A stretch of 7,717 nt of DNA, taken from positions 1 to 7,717 of the forward strand of contig JBAWAP010000097.1 in NCBI GenBank assembly GCA_049589355.1, given 5' to 3'. The notes under the pieces were generated by a model. It was given only the letters and a program-made list of their open reading frames with translations, ran no database searches and was not told where the DNA came from. Origin of the DNA: JBAWAP01 sp049589355 (GTDB taxonomy: Bacteria > Chloroflexota > Anaerolineae > VGOG01). Positions 1 to 5,648 of this stretch are shown here, one piece after another. Numbering within the stretch: position 1 is the first letter of the stretch; each line of letters starts with the position of its first letter. Both the position numbers and the translations under genes were made by a program.

Positions 1-76
1 AGCTAGGCCCCCGCTTTTCCCACAGAGCTACCAGCAGCGGGACAATGGCCAGAGAGGGCAGGAAGTTTGCTACCTT
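1..76. repeat. Outer copy of 76-bp direct repeat (DUF554 3'-end fragment)
   Basis: This stretch matches 854-929 at 73 of 76 positions, with differences at 2, 13 and 17. The other copy is the last 25 codons of the intact DUF554 gene. Read on the minus strand, this copy encodes the same C-terminal peptide. Two of the three changes are synonymous (in the Glu229 and Ser234 codons); the third turns Trp231 into Arg. Similarity stops abruptly at base 77. The left edge of the window cuts the copy, so the repeat may extend further left. It is either a remnant left by insertion of the toxin-antitoxin module or the tail of a second, truncated DUF554 copy. Confidence 0.9.
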
Positions 77-208
77 ATGGAGCCCCGTCTCAATGGTGGC
101 CAGCAATTCCCGCTCACTATGCTTGCATTTTGAGCTAGCATATGATACAATATAATCACTACAGCAGAGCAGTATAGCTATCCTCAATAATCTGAAAGGA
201 GAACACCC
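77..208. other. Leader region upstream of the toxin-antitoxin operon
   Basis: No gene is visible here. The minus frame that encodes the DUF554 tail at 1-76 stays open through this stretch, but it shows no resemblance to DUF554 above position 77, no start codon and no ribosome binding site. The stretch holds the probable promoter at 123-156. It also holds two short palindromes, GCTAGC (134-139) and ATAGCTAT (174-181), which flank the promoter and could be operator half-sites for the ribbon-helix-helix antitoxin. That operator role is an inference. The ribosome binding site AAAGGAG lies at 195-201, seven bases before the antitoxin ATG. Confidence 0.5.
123..156 (+). promoter_or_regulatory. Probable sigma-70-type promoter of the toxin-antitoxin operon
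   Basis: A TTGCAT box (123-128) lies 17 bases before TACAAT (146-151), near-consensus -35/-10 spacing. A perfect TATAAT (151-156) overlaps the latter and is an alternative -10, although its spacing to the same -35 would be 22. Transcription would start around 158-163, leaving a leader of about 45-50 bases. Short palindromes next to it suit autoregulation by the antitoxin. Confidence 0.6.
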
Positions 209-499
209 ATGACTCATGCTCCTCTCCGGCCAGTGCGACGACGCACCACCGTGGATTTGCCTGTCGCTTTGGCCGACGAAATCCAGCGGGCAGTGAACCA
301 GGGCCTGGCCAAGAGCCAGAATAGCCTTATCGTTCGGGCCGTAGAAACCTATCTACAGCATCTGCAGGAAGCCTGGATAGACGCTCAATTTGCTCAAATG
401 GCCCATGATCAGGAGGCTCAAGTCCTCCACCGCCAGATAGCTCAGGAGTTTGAAAAGGCGGATTGGGAAGCCTTCCAGCTCGGAGAGGCGAACCTATGA
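209..499 (+). CDS. Ribbon-helix-helix (CopG-like) antitoxin
   Basis: A 96-residue protein, probably a DNA-binding antitoxin that neutralises the MazF-like toxin encoded next to it and represses their shared promoter. Residues about 12-17 (RTTVDL) form the expected beta-strand. Residues 20-32 and 36-51 form the two helices of a ribbon-helix-helix fold, with the typical turn before NSLIVRAVETYL. The C-terminal half (about 52-93) is charged and helical, as expected for a toxin-binding tail. The ATG is preceded by a good AAAGGAG at seven bases. The stop overlaps the toxin start by four bases (ATGA, 496-499), the classic coupled antitoxin-first order. CopG-type antitoxins paired with MazF/PemK toxins are known in several phyla. 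The exact subfamily is not assigned. Confidence 0.85.
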   Translation: MTHAPLRPVRRRTTVDLPVALADEIQRAVNQGLAKSQNSLIVRAVETYLQHLQEAWIDAQFAQMAHDQEAQVLHRQIAQEFEKADWEAFQLGEANL

Positions 500-837
500 A
501 ACGCGGTGACATCTATTGGGTTCGCCTTGACCCCGTGGAAGACAGCGAACAGGCTGGAATTCGGCCAGCCGTCATCGTGAGCCGGGACGCCATCAACCAG
601 TATAGTCCGGTAATCGTGATATGTCCCATGACCAAGGCCGCTAACGTGACCCGCCAGTACCCCAACAATGTGCTCGTCTGCGCACCGGAAGGCGGTTTAG
701 AGGTGGATAGCGTAATCCTGGGTGGGCAGGTACGAGCGATATCCAAGAACCGGTTGCTAAAACGTCTGGGCGAACTGGGGCCGGAGACTATGAGCCACGT
801 AGACCAGGCGCTAAAGATCACCCTGAACCTACGCTGA
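496..837 (+). CDS. MazF/PemK-family toxin (probable endoribonuclease)
   Basis: A 113-residue protein of normal MazF length. Known members are sequence-specific mRNA interferases of type II toxin-antitoxin systems. The N-terminal MKRGDIYWVRLDP strand, the GIRPAVIVS segment (residues 21-29, with the conserved Arg23), CPMTK (43-47, with the conserved Thr46) and QVRAISKNRL (78-87) are the family's hallmark segments. The start chosen is the ATG at 496, which overlaps the antitoxin stop and has GGAGAGG at 482-488. An in-frame ATG at 463 would add 11 unrelated residues inside the antitoxin gene and is unlikely. The gene ends 14 bases from the convergent DUF554 stop, with no visible terminator between them. 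The module sits between two copies of the DUF554 3' end, so it was probably inserted there. Confidence 0.92.
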   Translation: MKRGDIYWVRLDPVEDSEQAGIRPAVIVSRDAINQYSPVIVICPMTKAANVTRQYPNNVLVCAPEGGLEVDSVILGGQVRAISKNRLLKRLGELGPETMSHVDQALKITLNLR

Positions 838-851
838 AACCCACCCTTCCC

Positions 852-1556
852 TCAACTAGGCCCCCACTTCTCCCACAGAGCTACCAGCAGCGGGACAATG
901 GCCAGAGAGGGCAGGAAGTTTGCTACCTTGACCTGCTTTATCTCCAGGAGCAAAAGGCCAAGCCCCAGGATCATAACTCCACCAGTGGCCGTCATCTCCG
1001 TGATCATGGCGTCGGTGAGAATGGTTTGGAAGAGAGAAGCCCCTAGAGTCACAATCCCCTGGTAAACAAGCACCGCGATGGCAGCAAAGGTCACCCCCAT
1101 CCCCATTGAGGCGGCGAAGGCCAGAGAAGCAAAGCCATCCAGCACGCTCTTTATGGCCAGCAGGGTGTAATCACCCGAGAGACCGTCCTGAATGGAGCCC
1201 AGGATGGCTATGGGCCCCACGCAGTAGACGAGGCTGGCGGTGACAAAGCCCTTGGTGAATTCACCCCGGGCCAGGAAGGGGAACCGGCCAGCTTTAGCCT
1301 CCAGCCACTTTCCAGCCCCGTCCAGCCGCTCTTCCAACCGCCACCACTCCCCCAGTATGCCGCCTACGAGGATGCTTCCCAACACCAGCAAGAAATTCTT
1401 CGTGGTGAGGGCCATACTCATCCCCACCACCAGGGTCACCAGACCCACTCCCTGCATAACGATATGACGGATACGGGAAGGCAGCCTTTCACCCAAAAGG
1501 GTGCCCAAAGTGCCGCCTGCTACCACGGTGGCCACGTTAATAATGGTGCCTGTCAT
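852..1556 (-). CDS. DUF554 family integral membrane protein (YqgA/YdfK-like)
   Basis: A 234-residue hydrophobic protein that fits DUF554 in both length and sequence. The opening segment (GTIINVATVVAGGTLGTLLGERLP) and the Gly-rich helices match the family. Hydrophobic stretches at about 5-20, 33-50, 54-70, 105-122, 133-151, 153-178, 190-206 and 211-228 suggest seven or eight membrane spans. Its function is not established; it may be a transporter or channel. The ATG has only GGGAAG directly abutting it, too close for a normal ribosome binding site. The ancestral gene probably relied on coupling to the FDR stop, which lay nine bases away before the 119-bp element intervened. Its last 25 codons are duplicated at 1-76. 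Confidence 0.88.
   Translation of the reverse strand: MTGTIINVATVVAGGTLGTLLGERLPSRIRHIVMQGVGLVTLVVGMSMALTTKNFLLVLGSILVGGILGEWWRLEERLDGAGKWLEAKAGRFPFLARGEFTKGFVTASLVYCVGPIAILGSIQDGLSGDYTLLAIKSVLDGFASLAFAASMGMGVTFAAIAVLVYQGIVTLGASLFQTILTDAMITEMTATGGVMILGLGLLLLEIKQVKVANFLPSLAIVPLLVALWEKWGPS
854..929. repeat. Inner copy of 76-bp direct repeat (inside the DUF554 gene)
   Basis: This is the copy that belongs to the intact DUF554 gene. It covers codons 210-234 plus the first base of the stop. It pairs with 1-76 in the same orientation and brackets the 777-bp segment 77-853 that carries the toxin-antitoxin module. No inverted repeats are visible at the ends of that segment. Confidence 0.9.
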
Positions 1557-1565
1557 CTTCCCAAA

Positions 1566-1585
1566 TCACCAGAACCTTTCGAAGC
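1566..1585. repeat. 20-bp direct repeat, DUF554-proximal copy
   Basis: This is identical to 1705-1724. On the minus strand it carries a relic of the FDR gene end (codons for FERFW plus the stop TGA), placed nine bases before the DUF554 ATG. It looks like a target duplication or the footprint of a local duplication. It shows that FDR and DUF554 were once directly adjacent. Confidence 0.85.
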
Positions 1586-1704
1586 ATTTGAGCATTCAGG
1601 TGCCAGGCACTTTCAGCGATGATTTCACAGCAAAAGTGCTTTTCAAATTGCCCTCGGCGTTGAGACAGACGGCTTTTCCGGAAGTGCCTGGCACCTTGCG
1701 TCTT
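1586..1704. mobile_element. 119-bp MITE-like element with 15-bp inverted repeats
   Basis: The segment lies between two copies of a 20-bp direct repeat. It contains a perfect 15-bp inverted repeat: AGGTGCCAGGCACTT at 1598-1612 and its complement at 1682-1696. Each arm is itself nearly palindromic (GTGCC-W-GGCAC), so each can also fold alone into a small hairpin. No reading frame in the 69-bp core looks real. The element could be a non-autonomous transposon, a repeat relic mobilised by a transposase elsewhere, or an extragenic palindromic repeat pair. I cannot assign a family. Transcribed as part of the operon, it would form a hairpin between FDR and DUF554 and could lower DUF554 expression. 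Confidence 0.65.
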
Positions 1705-1724
1705 TCACCAGAACCTTTCGAAGC
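1705..1724. repeat. 20-bp direct repeat, FDR-proximal copy
   Basis: This is identical to 1566-1585. It forms the last codons and the stop of the intact FDR gene on the minus strand. The copies start 139 bases apart and enclose the 119-bp element. Confidence 0.85.
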
Positions 1725-2220
1725 GCTCCCGCTTGGCCTTGCAAATAGGACAGACGGCAGGAGGGCGATCGCGGGCGCAGAGATAGCCGCAGACCCGGCA
1801 GCGCCAGACAGGGAGAGCAGGCTCCTTGCTGGGCCAAGCTGGTGCCCTGGTGGGGTGATCCTGGGGGCGCTCTCCCTCAGGTGGGCGGCGTTCCGGGATG
1901 GGTTGGACTTCTTGCTCACCCCGCAAGACTTCGTCGGAGACATAGAGCGCGCAATAACAACTCCCCCAGTCGAGCAGGTCGGCGTCCCGGTAGTCGCAGG
2001 GGCAGATGATGTCCAGGTCCTTCTGCTTGTCTCCCGTCGCCAGCCGACATGGACAGGACCAGTAGCCATATCGCTGTTCGTTGACGAGCAGCCCTTTCAC
2101 CAGCTCCCAGGCGAACTCCCGGTCGGGGTTGAAGTGATAGCCGGAAGCCTCTGCCTCTCGATCCAGTCGCTCGTAGAGAGCGTCCACCTTCTCAGTAGAA
2201 ACGGCCATCTCTTCGTTCAT
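1705..2220 (-). CDS. Ferredoxin:disulfide reductase-like protein (FTR catalytic domain fused to rubredoxin)
   Basis: A 171-residue redox protein. Residues 1-100 match the catalytic subunit of ferredoxin:thioredoxin reductase. They carry CPC (56-58), CPC (73-75) and CYC (88-90), which together would hold a [4Fe-4S] cluster and a redox-active disulfide. A Pro/Glu-rich linker (about 101-137) leads to a rubredoxin-like knuckle domain with C141, C144, C157 and C160. The usual FTR motif CHC is CYC here. This Tyr-for-His change together with a rubredoxin domain is the described signature of the archaeal ferredoxin:disulfide reductase (FDR) of Methanosarcina acetivorans, reported to reduce a thioredoxin and a glutaredoxin-like methanoredoxin. 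The start is the ATG at 2220, which overlaps the glutaredoxin stop (ATGA) and has AAGGAGG at 2231-2237. Substrate and donor are inferred. Confidence 0.88.
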   Translation of the reverse strand: MNEEMAVSTEKVDALYERLDREAEASGYHFNPDREFAWELVKGLLVNEQRYGYWSCPCRLATGDKQKDLDIICPCDYRDADLLDWGSCYCALYVSDEVLRGEQEVQPIPERRPPEGERPQDHPTRAPAWPSKEPALPVWRCRVCGYLCARDRPPAVCPICKAKRERFERFW

Positions 2221-2507
2221 AGCCCCAGCGCCTCCTTGATCTCCTCCGGTCTGTACCCGATCACGCATCTGGAGTTGTCCACCACCAAGGTGGGAAAGGA
2301 CGCTCCAGGATTCCAGCGACGAACCCGGGCCATCACCCCCTCCCGCTCCTGGCCGGAAAGTAAATCCACGTAGACGTAATCAAACGCAATCCCCTGGTCT
2401 TCCAAGAACTTGCGGGTCCGCTTGCACCAGACGCAAGTGGAGAGACCGTAGAAAACGACCTGGTGTTCATCATGGCGACCAGGGACGCTACCTTTTTCCG
2501 CTGGCAT
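2217..2507 (-). CDS. Glutaredoxin-like protein
   Basis: A 96-residue thioredoxin-fold protein with the redox motif C25-V-W-C28, the cis-proline segment SFPTLVV (70-76) and the closing GYRPEEI helix (84-90). Glutaredoxin-like proteins of this size act in the cytoplasm as disulfide reductants. This one has an extra Cys81. The start chosen is the ATG at 2507, which has GAGGAGG at 2513-2519; the upstream TTG at 2528 lacks a ribosome binding site. Its stop overlaps the FDR start by four bases, so the two proteins are made together. That, and the reported reduction of methanoredoxin by the archaeal FDR, make it the likely partner of FDR. I infer the partnership; the sequence shows only the gene pair. 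Confidence 0.88.
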   Translation of the reverse strand: MPAEKGSVPGRHDEHQVVFYGLSTCVWCKRTRKFLEDQGIAFDYVYVDLLSGQEREGVMARVRRWNPGASFPTLVVDNSRCVIGYRPEEIKEALGL

Positions 2508-2529
2508 GTGTACCTCCTCGCTAAACAAA

Positions 2530-2577
2530 GTAACGAGTCAACGAGTCAACAAGGTAACGGGTAACTCGTTACTCGTT
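2530..2577. repeat. Cluster of short direct and inverted repeats of (T)AACGAGT
   Basis: The 8-mer AACGAGTC is repeated about 2.4 times at 2532-2550. From 2554 come GTAAC-type heptamers, then ACTCGTTAC (2564-2572), the exact complement of GTAACGAGT (2530-2538), and ACTCGTT (2571-2577). The region can form a stem with a loop of about 25 bases. It spans the end of the FprA gene and the gap before the glutaredoxin ribosome binding site. It could be a small repeat insertion or a slippage tract. On RNA it might moderate read-through or stability. It lacks a following T-run on the minus strand, so it is not a standard terminator. Confidence 0.7.
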
Positions 2578-3779
2578 GCCTCACTGCTCCTTATGATTTC
2601 CGCAAAGCTGGCCCCGAATTCCTCCCCCTTCTTGAGTTCCTCCTCGGTGGGCTGTCCAGTGAACTCGAACGAGTCAACCAGTTCCCACTTCACAGGCTCT
2701 ATGATCTTCTCGAGGTGTTTTAGAGCCCCACCGCTCCACCCGTAACTGCCAAACATGGCGACCTTCTTGTTCAGCACCCGCTTGAGCGCCGCCATCTCCA
2801 GCACCTGGGCCACCGGCGGAAACAGCGTGCCCTCGTAGGTGGGAGCGCCAATCATCACCCCCGCCTTAGTCCACAGAGAGGGGAGGATGTAGCTAACATG
2901 GGTTCTAGCTGCGTCGAAGATCTCCAGAGGAATCCCCATGCGAGAGATACCCTGGGCTACGGCGTTCATCATCGTCTCTGTGTTGCCATACATCGAGCCG
3001 TAGATGAGGGTTATCCCCGCCTCGGTTTCGCCGGTGGCGTATTCGGCCCACTTCTTGTAAAGGTCAACGATGAGCTGGGGATGCTTTCGCCAGATAAGCC
3101 CATGAGAAGGGGCTATGATCTCCACCGGCACATCGGCCAGCTTCTCAATGGCCCTGAGCACGGGCTTGCTGAACTTGGCCACGATGTTGACGTAGTAGCG
3201 GAGCGATTCCTTCTGGTAGAAGTCCAGATCCGTGCATTCGTCGTCGAAGATGGCACCGCGGAGGGCCCCGTAGCCGCCGAAGGCATCGCAGGAGAAGAGG
3301 ATGCGATGCGACGTCTCGTAGGTCACCATCGTCTCCGGCCAATGCACCAAGGGCGTGGAGAAGAATTGCAGCGCCCTTCTGCCCAGTGAGAGGGTCTCCC
3401 CGTCCTCGACGCCCCTGACGTTTTCGGTGACGCCGTAGAAAGACTCCAACATCGCCTTGGTCTTCGGGGAACCCAGGATGGTTGCACGCGGGGCTACCCT
3501 CCTGAGAGTGCGCAGCACACCGGTATGATCTGGCTCCATGTGGTTGATGACCACGTAGTCAATTTCAGAAAGGTCCACGATTTCGGCGATGTGGTCGAAG
3601 AACTCGTCCGTCTTCAGTGCCTTGGCCAGGTCAACGATGGCCTTCTTCTCGTCGTTGATCAGATAGGTGTTGTAGGAAACCCCCTCTTGACTGATCGGCC
3701 ACAAGCCCTCGAAGAGGTCGGTTGTCCTGTCGTTTACCCCTATCCAATAGACATCGGGTTTGATTTCAACTGCTGGCAT
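2538..3779 (-). CDS. fprA: A-type flavodiiron protein (FprA, O2/NO reductase)
   Basis: A 413-residue protein with the two-domain layout of class A flavodiiron proteins. Residues 1 to about 250 form a metallo-beta-lactamase-like domain with all expected diiron ligands: H80, E82, D84, H85 (HMEPDH), H146, D165 and H226. From about 255 comes a flavodoxin domain with the FMN loop GSMYGNTET (261-269), then APTYEG (312-317) and SYGWSGGA (345-352). Family members reduce O2 to water and/or NO to N2O in the cytoplasm of anaerobes, taking electrons from rubredoxin or F420H2. No free-standing rubredoxin gene is visible, but the downstream FDR carries a rubredoxin domain. The ATG at 3779 has AAGGAGG at 3788-3794, eight bases away; it overlaps the end of the upstream iron-sulfur flavoprotein gene by 14 bases. 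About 14 C-terminal residues come from the repeat at 2530-2577. Confidence 0.95.
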   Translation of the reverse strand: MPAVEIKPDVYWIGVNDRTTDLFEGLWPISQEGVSYNTYLINDEKKAIVDLAKALKTDEFFDHIAEIVDLSEIDYVVINHMEPDHTGVLRTLRRVAPRATILGSPKTKAMLESFYGVTENVRGVEDGETLSLGRRALQFFSTPLVHWPETMVTYETSHRILFSCDAFGGYGALRGAIFDDECTDLDFYQKESLRYYVNIVAKFSKPVLRAIEKLADVPVEIIAPSHGLIWRKHPQLIVDLYKKWAEYATGETEAGITLIYGSMYGNTETMMNAVAQGISRMGIPLEIFDAARTHVSYILPSLWTKAGVMIGAPTYEGTLFPPVAQVLEMAALKRVLNKKVAMFGSYGWSGGALKHLEKIIEPVKWELVDSFEFTGQPTEEELKKGEEFGASFAEIIRSSEATSNELPVTLLTR

Positions 3780-4368
3780 TATCAAGACCTCCTTCACTTC
3801 CCTCTTCCTCGACGAGCCTTCTCCCGAGGAGGTAGGCATCCTTCAACGCCGCGGGGTGTTCTCTTATCTCGCCCTTACTGTCCACGCCGGGGACAAGGAG
3901 CTCTGCCCAGTATACTACGTCAATCGTACGAAAGAAGATCTTCACCGTAGCCTTAGCGTGTTCAAAGAGGTCAGGGAGCCTGGTCCCGCCTACGGAGACA
4001 AAAACACCTTTCCTTTTCTTGCTGGCAATTCGTCTTTTGAGGACGTACTTACGGGCCCAGAAGGCCTGGCAGCGGTCAATCATCGCCTTGGCCTGGGCGG
4101 TGACCCCGTAGAAGTGGATGGGAGAGGCCAGGACGAGGGCATCCAGGCTCTCGATCTCCGGGTAGATCAACCCCATGTCATCCTTCACCACACACACTCC
4201 CTCGGCCAGGCATCCATCGCAGTGACGGCAAGGCGAGATATTCATCCTGGAGAGGATGAAGAGACGAGTTTCGGCCCCGGCTTCCTCCGCCCCTCGCAAC
4301 ACCTCCCTCAGGAGAGTTTCGGTGTTACCTCCCCTGCGAGGGCTCCCGGAAATCCCAATTACCTTCAT
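3766..4368 (-). CDS. Iron-sulfur flavoprotein (NADPH-dependent FMN reductase family)
   Basis: A 200-residue flavodoxin-like protein. GISGSPRRGGNTETL (5-19) is the FMN phosphate loop and ASPIHFYG (81-88) the second flavin loop. A compact cysteine motif C47-x2-C50-x2-C53-x5-C59 fits the CX2CX2CX4-7C signature of archaeal and clostridial iron-sulfur flavoproteins (Isf), which bind a [4Fe-4S] cluster and FMN. Members reported in methanogens pass electrons from ferredoxin and can reduce O2 or peroxide. Its position directly before the FprA gene, with a 14-base overlap, suggests a role in the same oxygen-defence chain. The ATG at 4368 lies six bases after the YHS stop and has only a weak GAGAG, so coupling to YHS translation is likely. 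The precise electron donor cannot be read from the sequence. Confidence 0.9.
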   Translation of the reverse strand: MKVIGISGSPRRGGNTETLLREVLRGAEEAGAETRLFILSRMNISPCRHCDGCLAEGVCVVKDDMGLIYPEIESLDALVLASPIHFYGVTAQAKAMIDRCQAFWARKYVLKRRIASKKRKGVFVSVGGTRLPDLFEHAKATVKIFFRTIDVVYWAELLVPGVDSKGEIREHPAALKDAYLLGRRLVEEEGSEGGLDNASS

Positions 4369-4374
4369 AGTCTC

Positions 4375-4569
4375 TCAGGAGCCACCGTGATAGCTGCCTG
4401 CGTGGGCATCCTCGCCTTCGGCCTTTAGATACTTCCCCGGGTCCTTCTCAAAGGCCACTTTGCAGCCCGGAGCGCAGAAGTAGTAGGTCTTGCCTTTGTA
4501 CTCCGTCTTGGCCGGAGCGGTTTCGGGATCCACCATCATCTTGCAGACCACATCTTTCACCAGTGCCAT
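4375..4569 (-). CDS. YHS-domain small metal-binding protein
   Basis: A 64-residue protein that is almost entirely one YHS domain (residues about 4-48): VVCKMMVDP (7-15), KTYYFCAPGCKVAF (27-40) and DPGKYL (43-48). Cys9, Cys32 and Cys36 are the likely metal ligands. YHS domains occur in copper-transporting ATPases and monooxygenase-linked proteins, and stand-alone copies are thought to bind heavy metals. A short His/Gly-containing tail follows (about 49-64). The ATG at 4569 has GAGGAGG at 4576-4582, a strong site. It is the first gene of the redox operon. No convincing -35/-10 pair is visible in the 101 bases upstream. Its role may be metal handling for the iron enzymes downstream, which is a guess. 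Confidence 0.87.
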   Translation of the reverse strand: MALVKDVVCKMMVDPETAPAKTEYKGKTYYFCAPGCKVAFEKDPGKYLKAEGEDAHAGSYHGGS

Positions 4570-4670
4570 CTTACACCTCCTCTCATAGGTTTACAATTCG
4601 GAAAATACGTGCCCACGAAGAAAGTGTCCTGTCCACCTGCTTGAGTTCATCCCCCCCAAGATACAACATC

Positions 4671-5600
4671 CTAGAGATATCGTAATACCCAAAGCCATAA
4701 ATTCAAATATGCTCCTGCTCCAATTGACGAAATCAAAATCAGAGAGGCAATTGTCTCTTTGTAGAAATCATAACGCTCGCCAAGAATGATCATAGAAATA
4801 GCAAGAGGCATACCGTGCATAAGCACCAACGTTGCCCTTTCCACATCCGGCAGGTTAAGCAACTTGGTGGTGAAAAGAGCTATGATGGGTAAGAACACCA
4901 TCCTCAGCAGGCTTAGTTTCAAAGCTTCAACAGTATTCGTATAAGTCCTCCCGTAGAGAAAGACGCCAAGCATGAAGATAGCCACGGTAGAGGTGGTGCC
5001 TCCCAACATGTGTAAAGGAGTTGACAGAGGGAGGGGAACTACTATTCCGGTAACAGATAGCAGGATTCCACACAAAATTGAGATAATCAGTGGGTTTCTT
5101 GAAAGCCTTTTTACAACGAGTTTTAATCCTTCCCCGATGGTAACTTCTCCAAGTTTATACAGTTCAAGGGCCGTAATAGATATCGCAACGCTTGCAGGGG
5201 CAATGGAAGCTGCTGCTAAGGTTGCCATGTGTTCTGCCTGCATCGTGGGAAAGGCAAAGGTAATGAAGGGAATGCCAAAGAAAGCGAGGCTACCAAAAAC
5301 AGTGCTTATAATCAGCAGATAAAGAGTGTTCTTTGAGAACCCAAATACAAGGCAAAGGGCAATGTGAATAATCAGCGCCACAAAGACAGGGATAATCCCT
5401 GCAATCATAAATCTAATGGTTTCTTCGTCGTAACTCGTTTCAGACATGTCAACCAAGAAGAGAGTTGGTAGTGCAAAGTAATAGACATAGGCGCTAAGCA
5501 CTCGCTCATCGCCAGATTTCAGGAATTCCATCTTTCTTGAGAGGAAACCTGCTCCAATCAGAAGAAAAATAGGAGTGATTGTTCGCATAAAAACGATCAT
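4671..5600 (-). CDS. AEC-family permease (auxin efflux carrier/malonate-transporter-like)
   Basis: A 309-residue membrane protein of typical AEC length with about ten hydrophobic spans. The opening RTITPIFLLIGAGFLSRK, the ALPTLFL segment (about 44-50), the conserved FGIPF region (about 107-111) and the C-terminal MLGVFLYG and HGMPLAISM stretches fit the family. AEC carriers export small organic anions or amino-acid-like compounds; the substrate here is unknown. The ATG at 5600 has a weak GAGA and no clear ribosome binding site. Base composition is lower in GC than its neighbours: hand counts give 23/60 at 5041-5100 and 27/60 at 4861-4920, against 38/60 at 3121-3180 in the FprA gene. It may have been acquired separately. 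It is 101 bases from the YHS gene and 63 bases from the oxidoreductase gene on either side. Confidence 0.9.
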   Translation of the reverse strand: MIVFMRTITPIFLLIGAGFLSRKMEFLKSGDERVLSAYVYYFALPTLFLVDMSETSYDEETIRFMIAGIIPVFVALIIHIALCLVFGFSKNTLYLLIISTVFGSLAFFGIPFITFAFPTMQAEHMATLAAASIAPASVAISITALELYKLGEVTIGEGLKLVVKRLSRNPLIISILCGILLSVTGIVVPLPLSTPLHMLGGTTSTVAIFMLGVFLYGRTYTNTVEALKLSLLRMVFLPIIALFTTKLLNLPDVERATLVLMHGMPLAISMIILGERYDFYKETIASLILISSIGAGAYLNLWLWVLRYL

Positions 5601-5648
5601 GATTCTCGCATTGATGAAGAAGAATAGACGTTAGAGAATGGCGAATCG

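Noticed and set aside
1..160. Possible second DUF554 gene extending upstream on the minus strand
   Set aside because: The frame stays open beyond the repeat, but similarity to DUF554 stops sharply at 77 and the sequence beyond is the promoter region of the antitoxin gene. Only the repeat is supported.
463..495. Upstream ATG extending the MazF toxin by 11 residues
   Set aside because: The extension lies inside the antitoxin gene and is unlike the family's N-terminus, which begins at MKRGDIYW. The ATG at 496 overlaps the antitoxin stop and has a good ribosome binding site.
1598..1696. CRISPR or REP array
   Set aside because: There are only two copies of the palindromic motif, in inverted orientation, with no regular spacing. 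It is better described as a single small element.
2221..2268. Upstream start for the FDR gene that adds 16 residues
   Set aside because: The added stretch lies in the glutaredoxin gene end and has no family similarity. The ATG at 2220 has AAGGAGG and overlaps the glutaredoxin stop.
1501..2373. Long open frame on the + strand (290 codons)
   Set aside because: It lies antisense to the DUF554 start, the 119-bp element, FDR and most of the glutaredoxin gene, has no recognisable domain, and runs through the palindromic repeats. The minus-strand genes have clear motifs and ribosome binding sites.
3780..3839. Upstream start for FprA that adds 20 residues
   Set aside because: The extension is charged, unrelated to the family and contains the AAGGAGG ribosome binding site of the ATG at 3779.
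3760..4428. Open frame on the + strand (222 codons), opposite the iron-sulfur flavoprotein
   Set aside because: It has no domain signature and is a shadow of the GC-rich minus-strand gene, which has clear FMN and Fe-S motifs.
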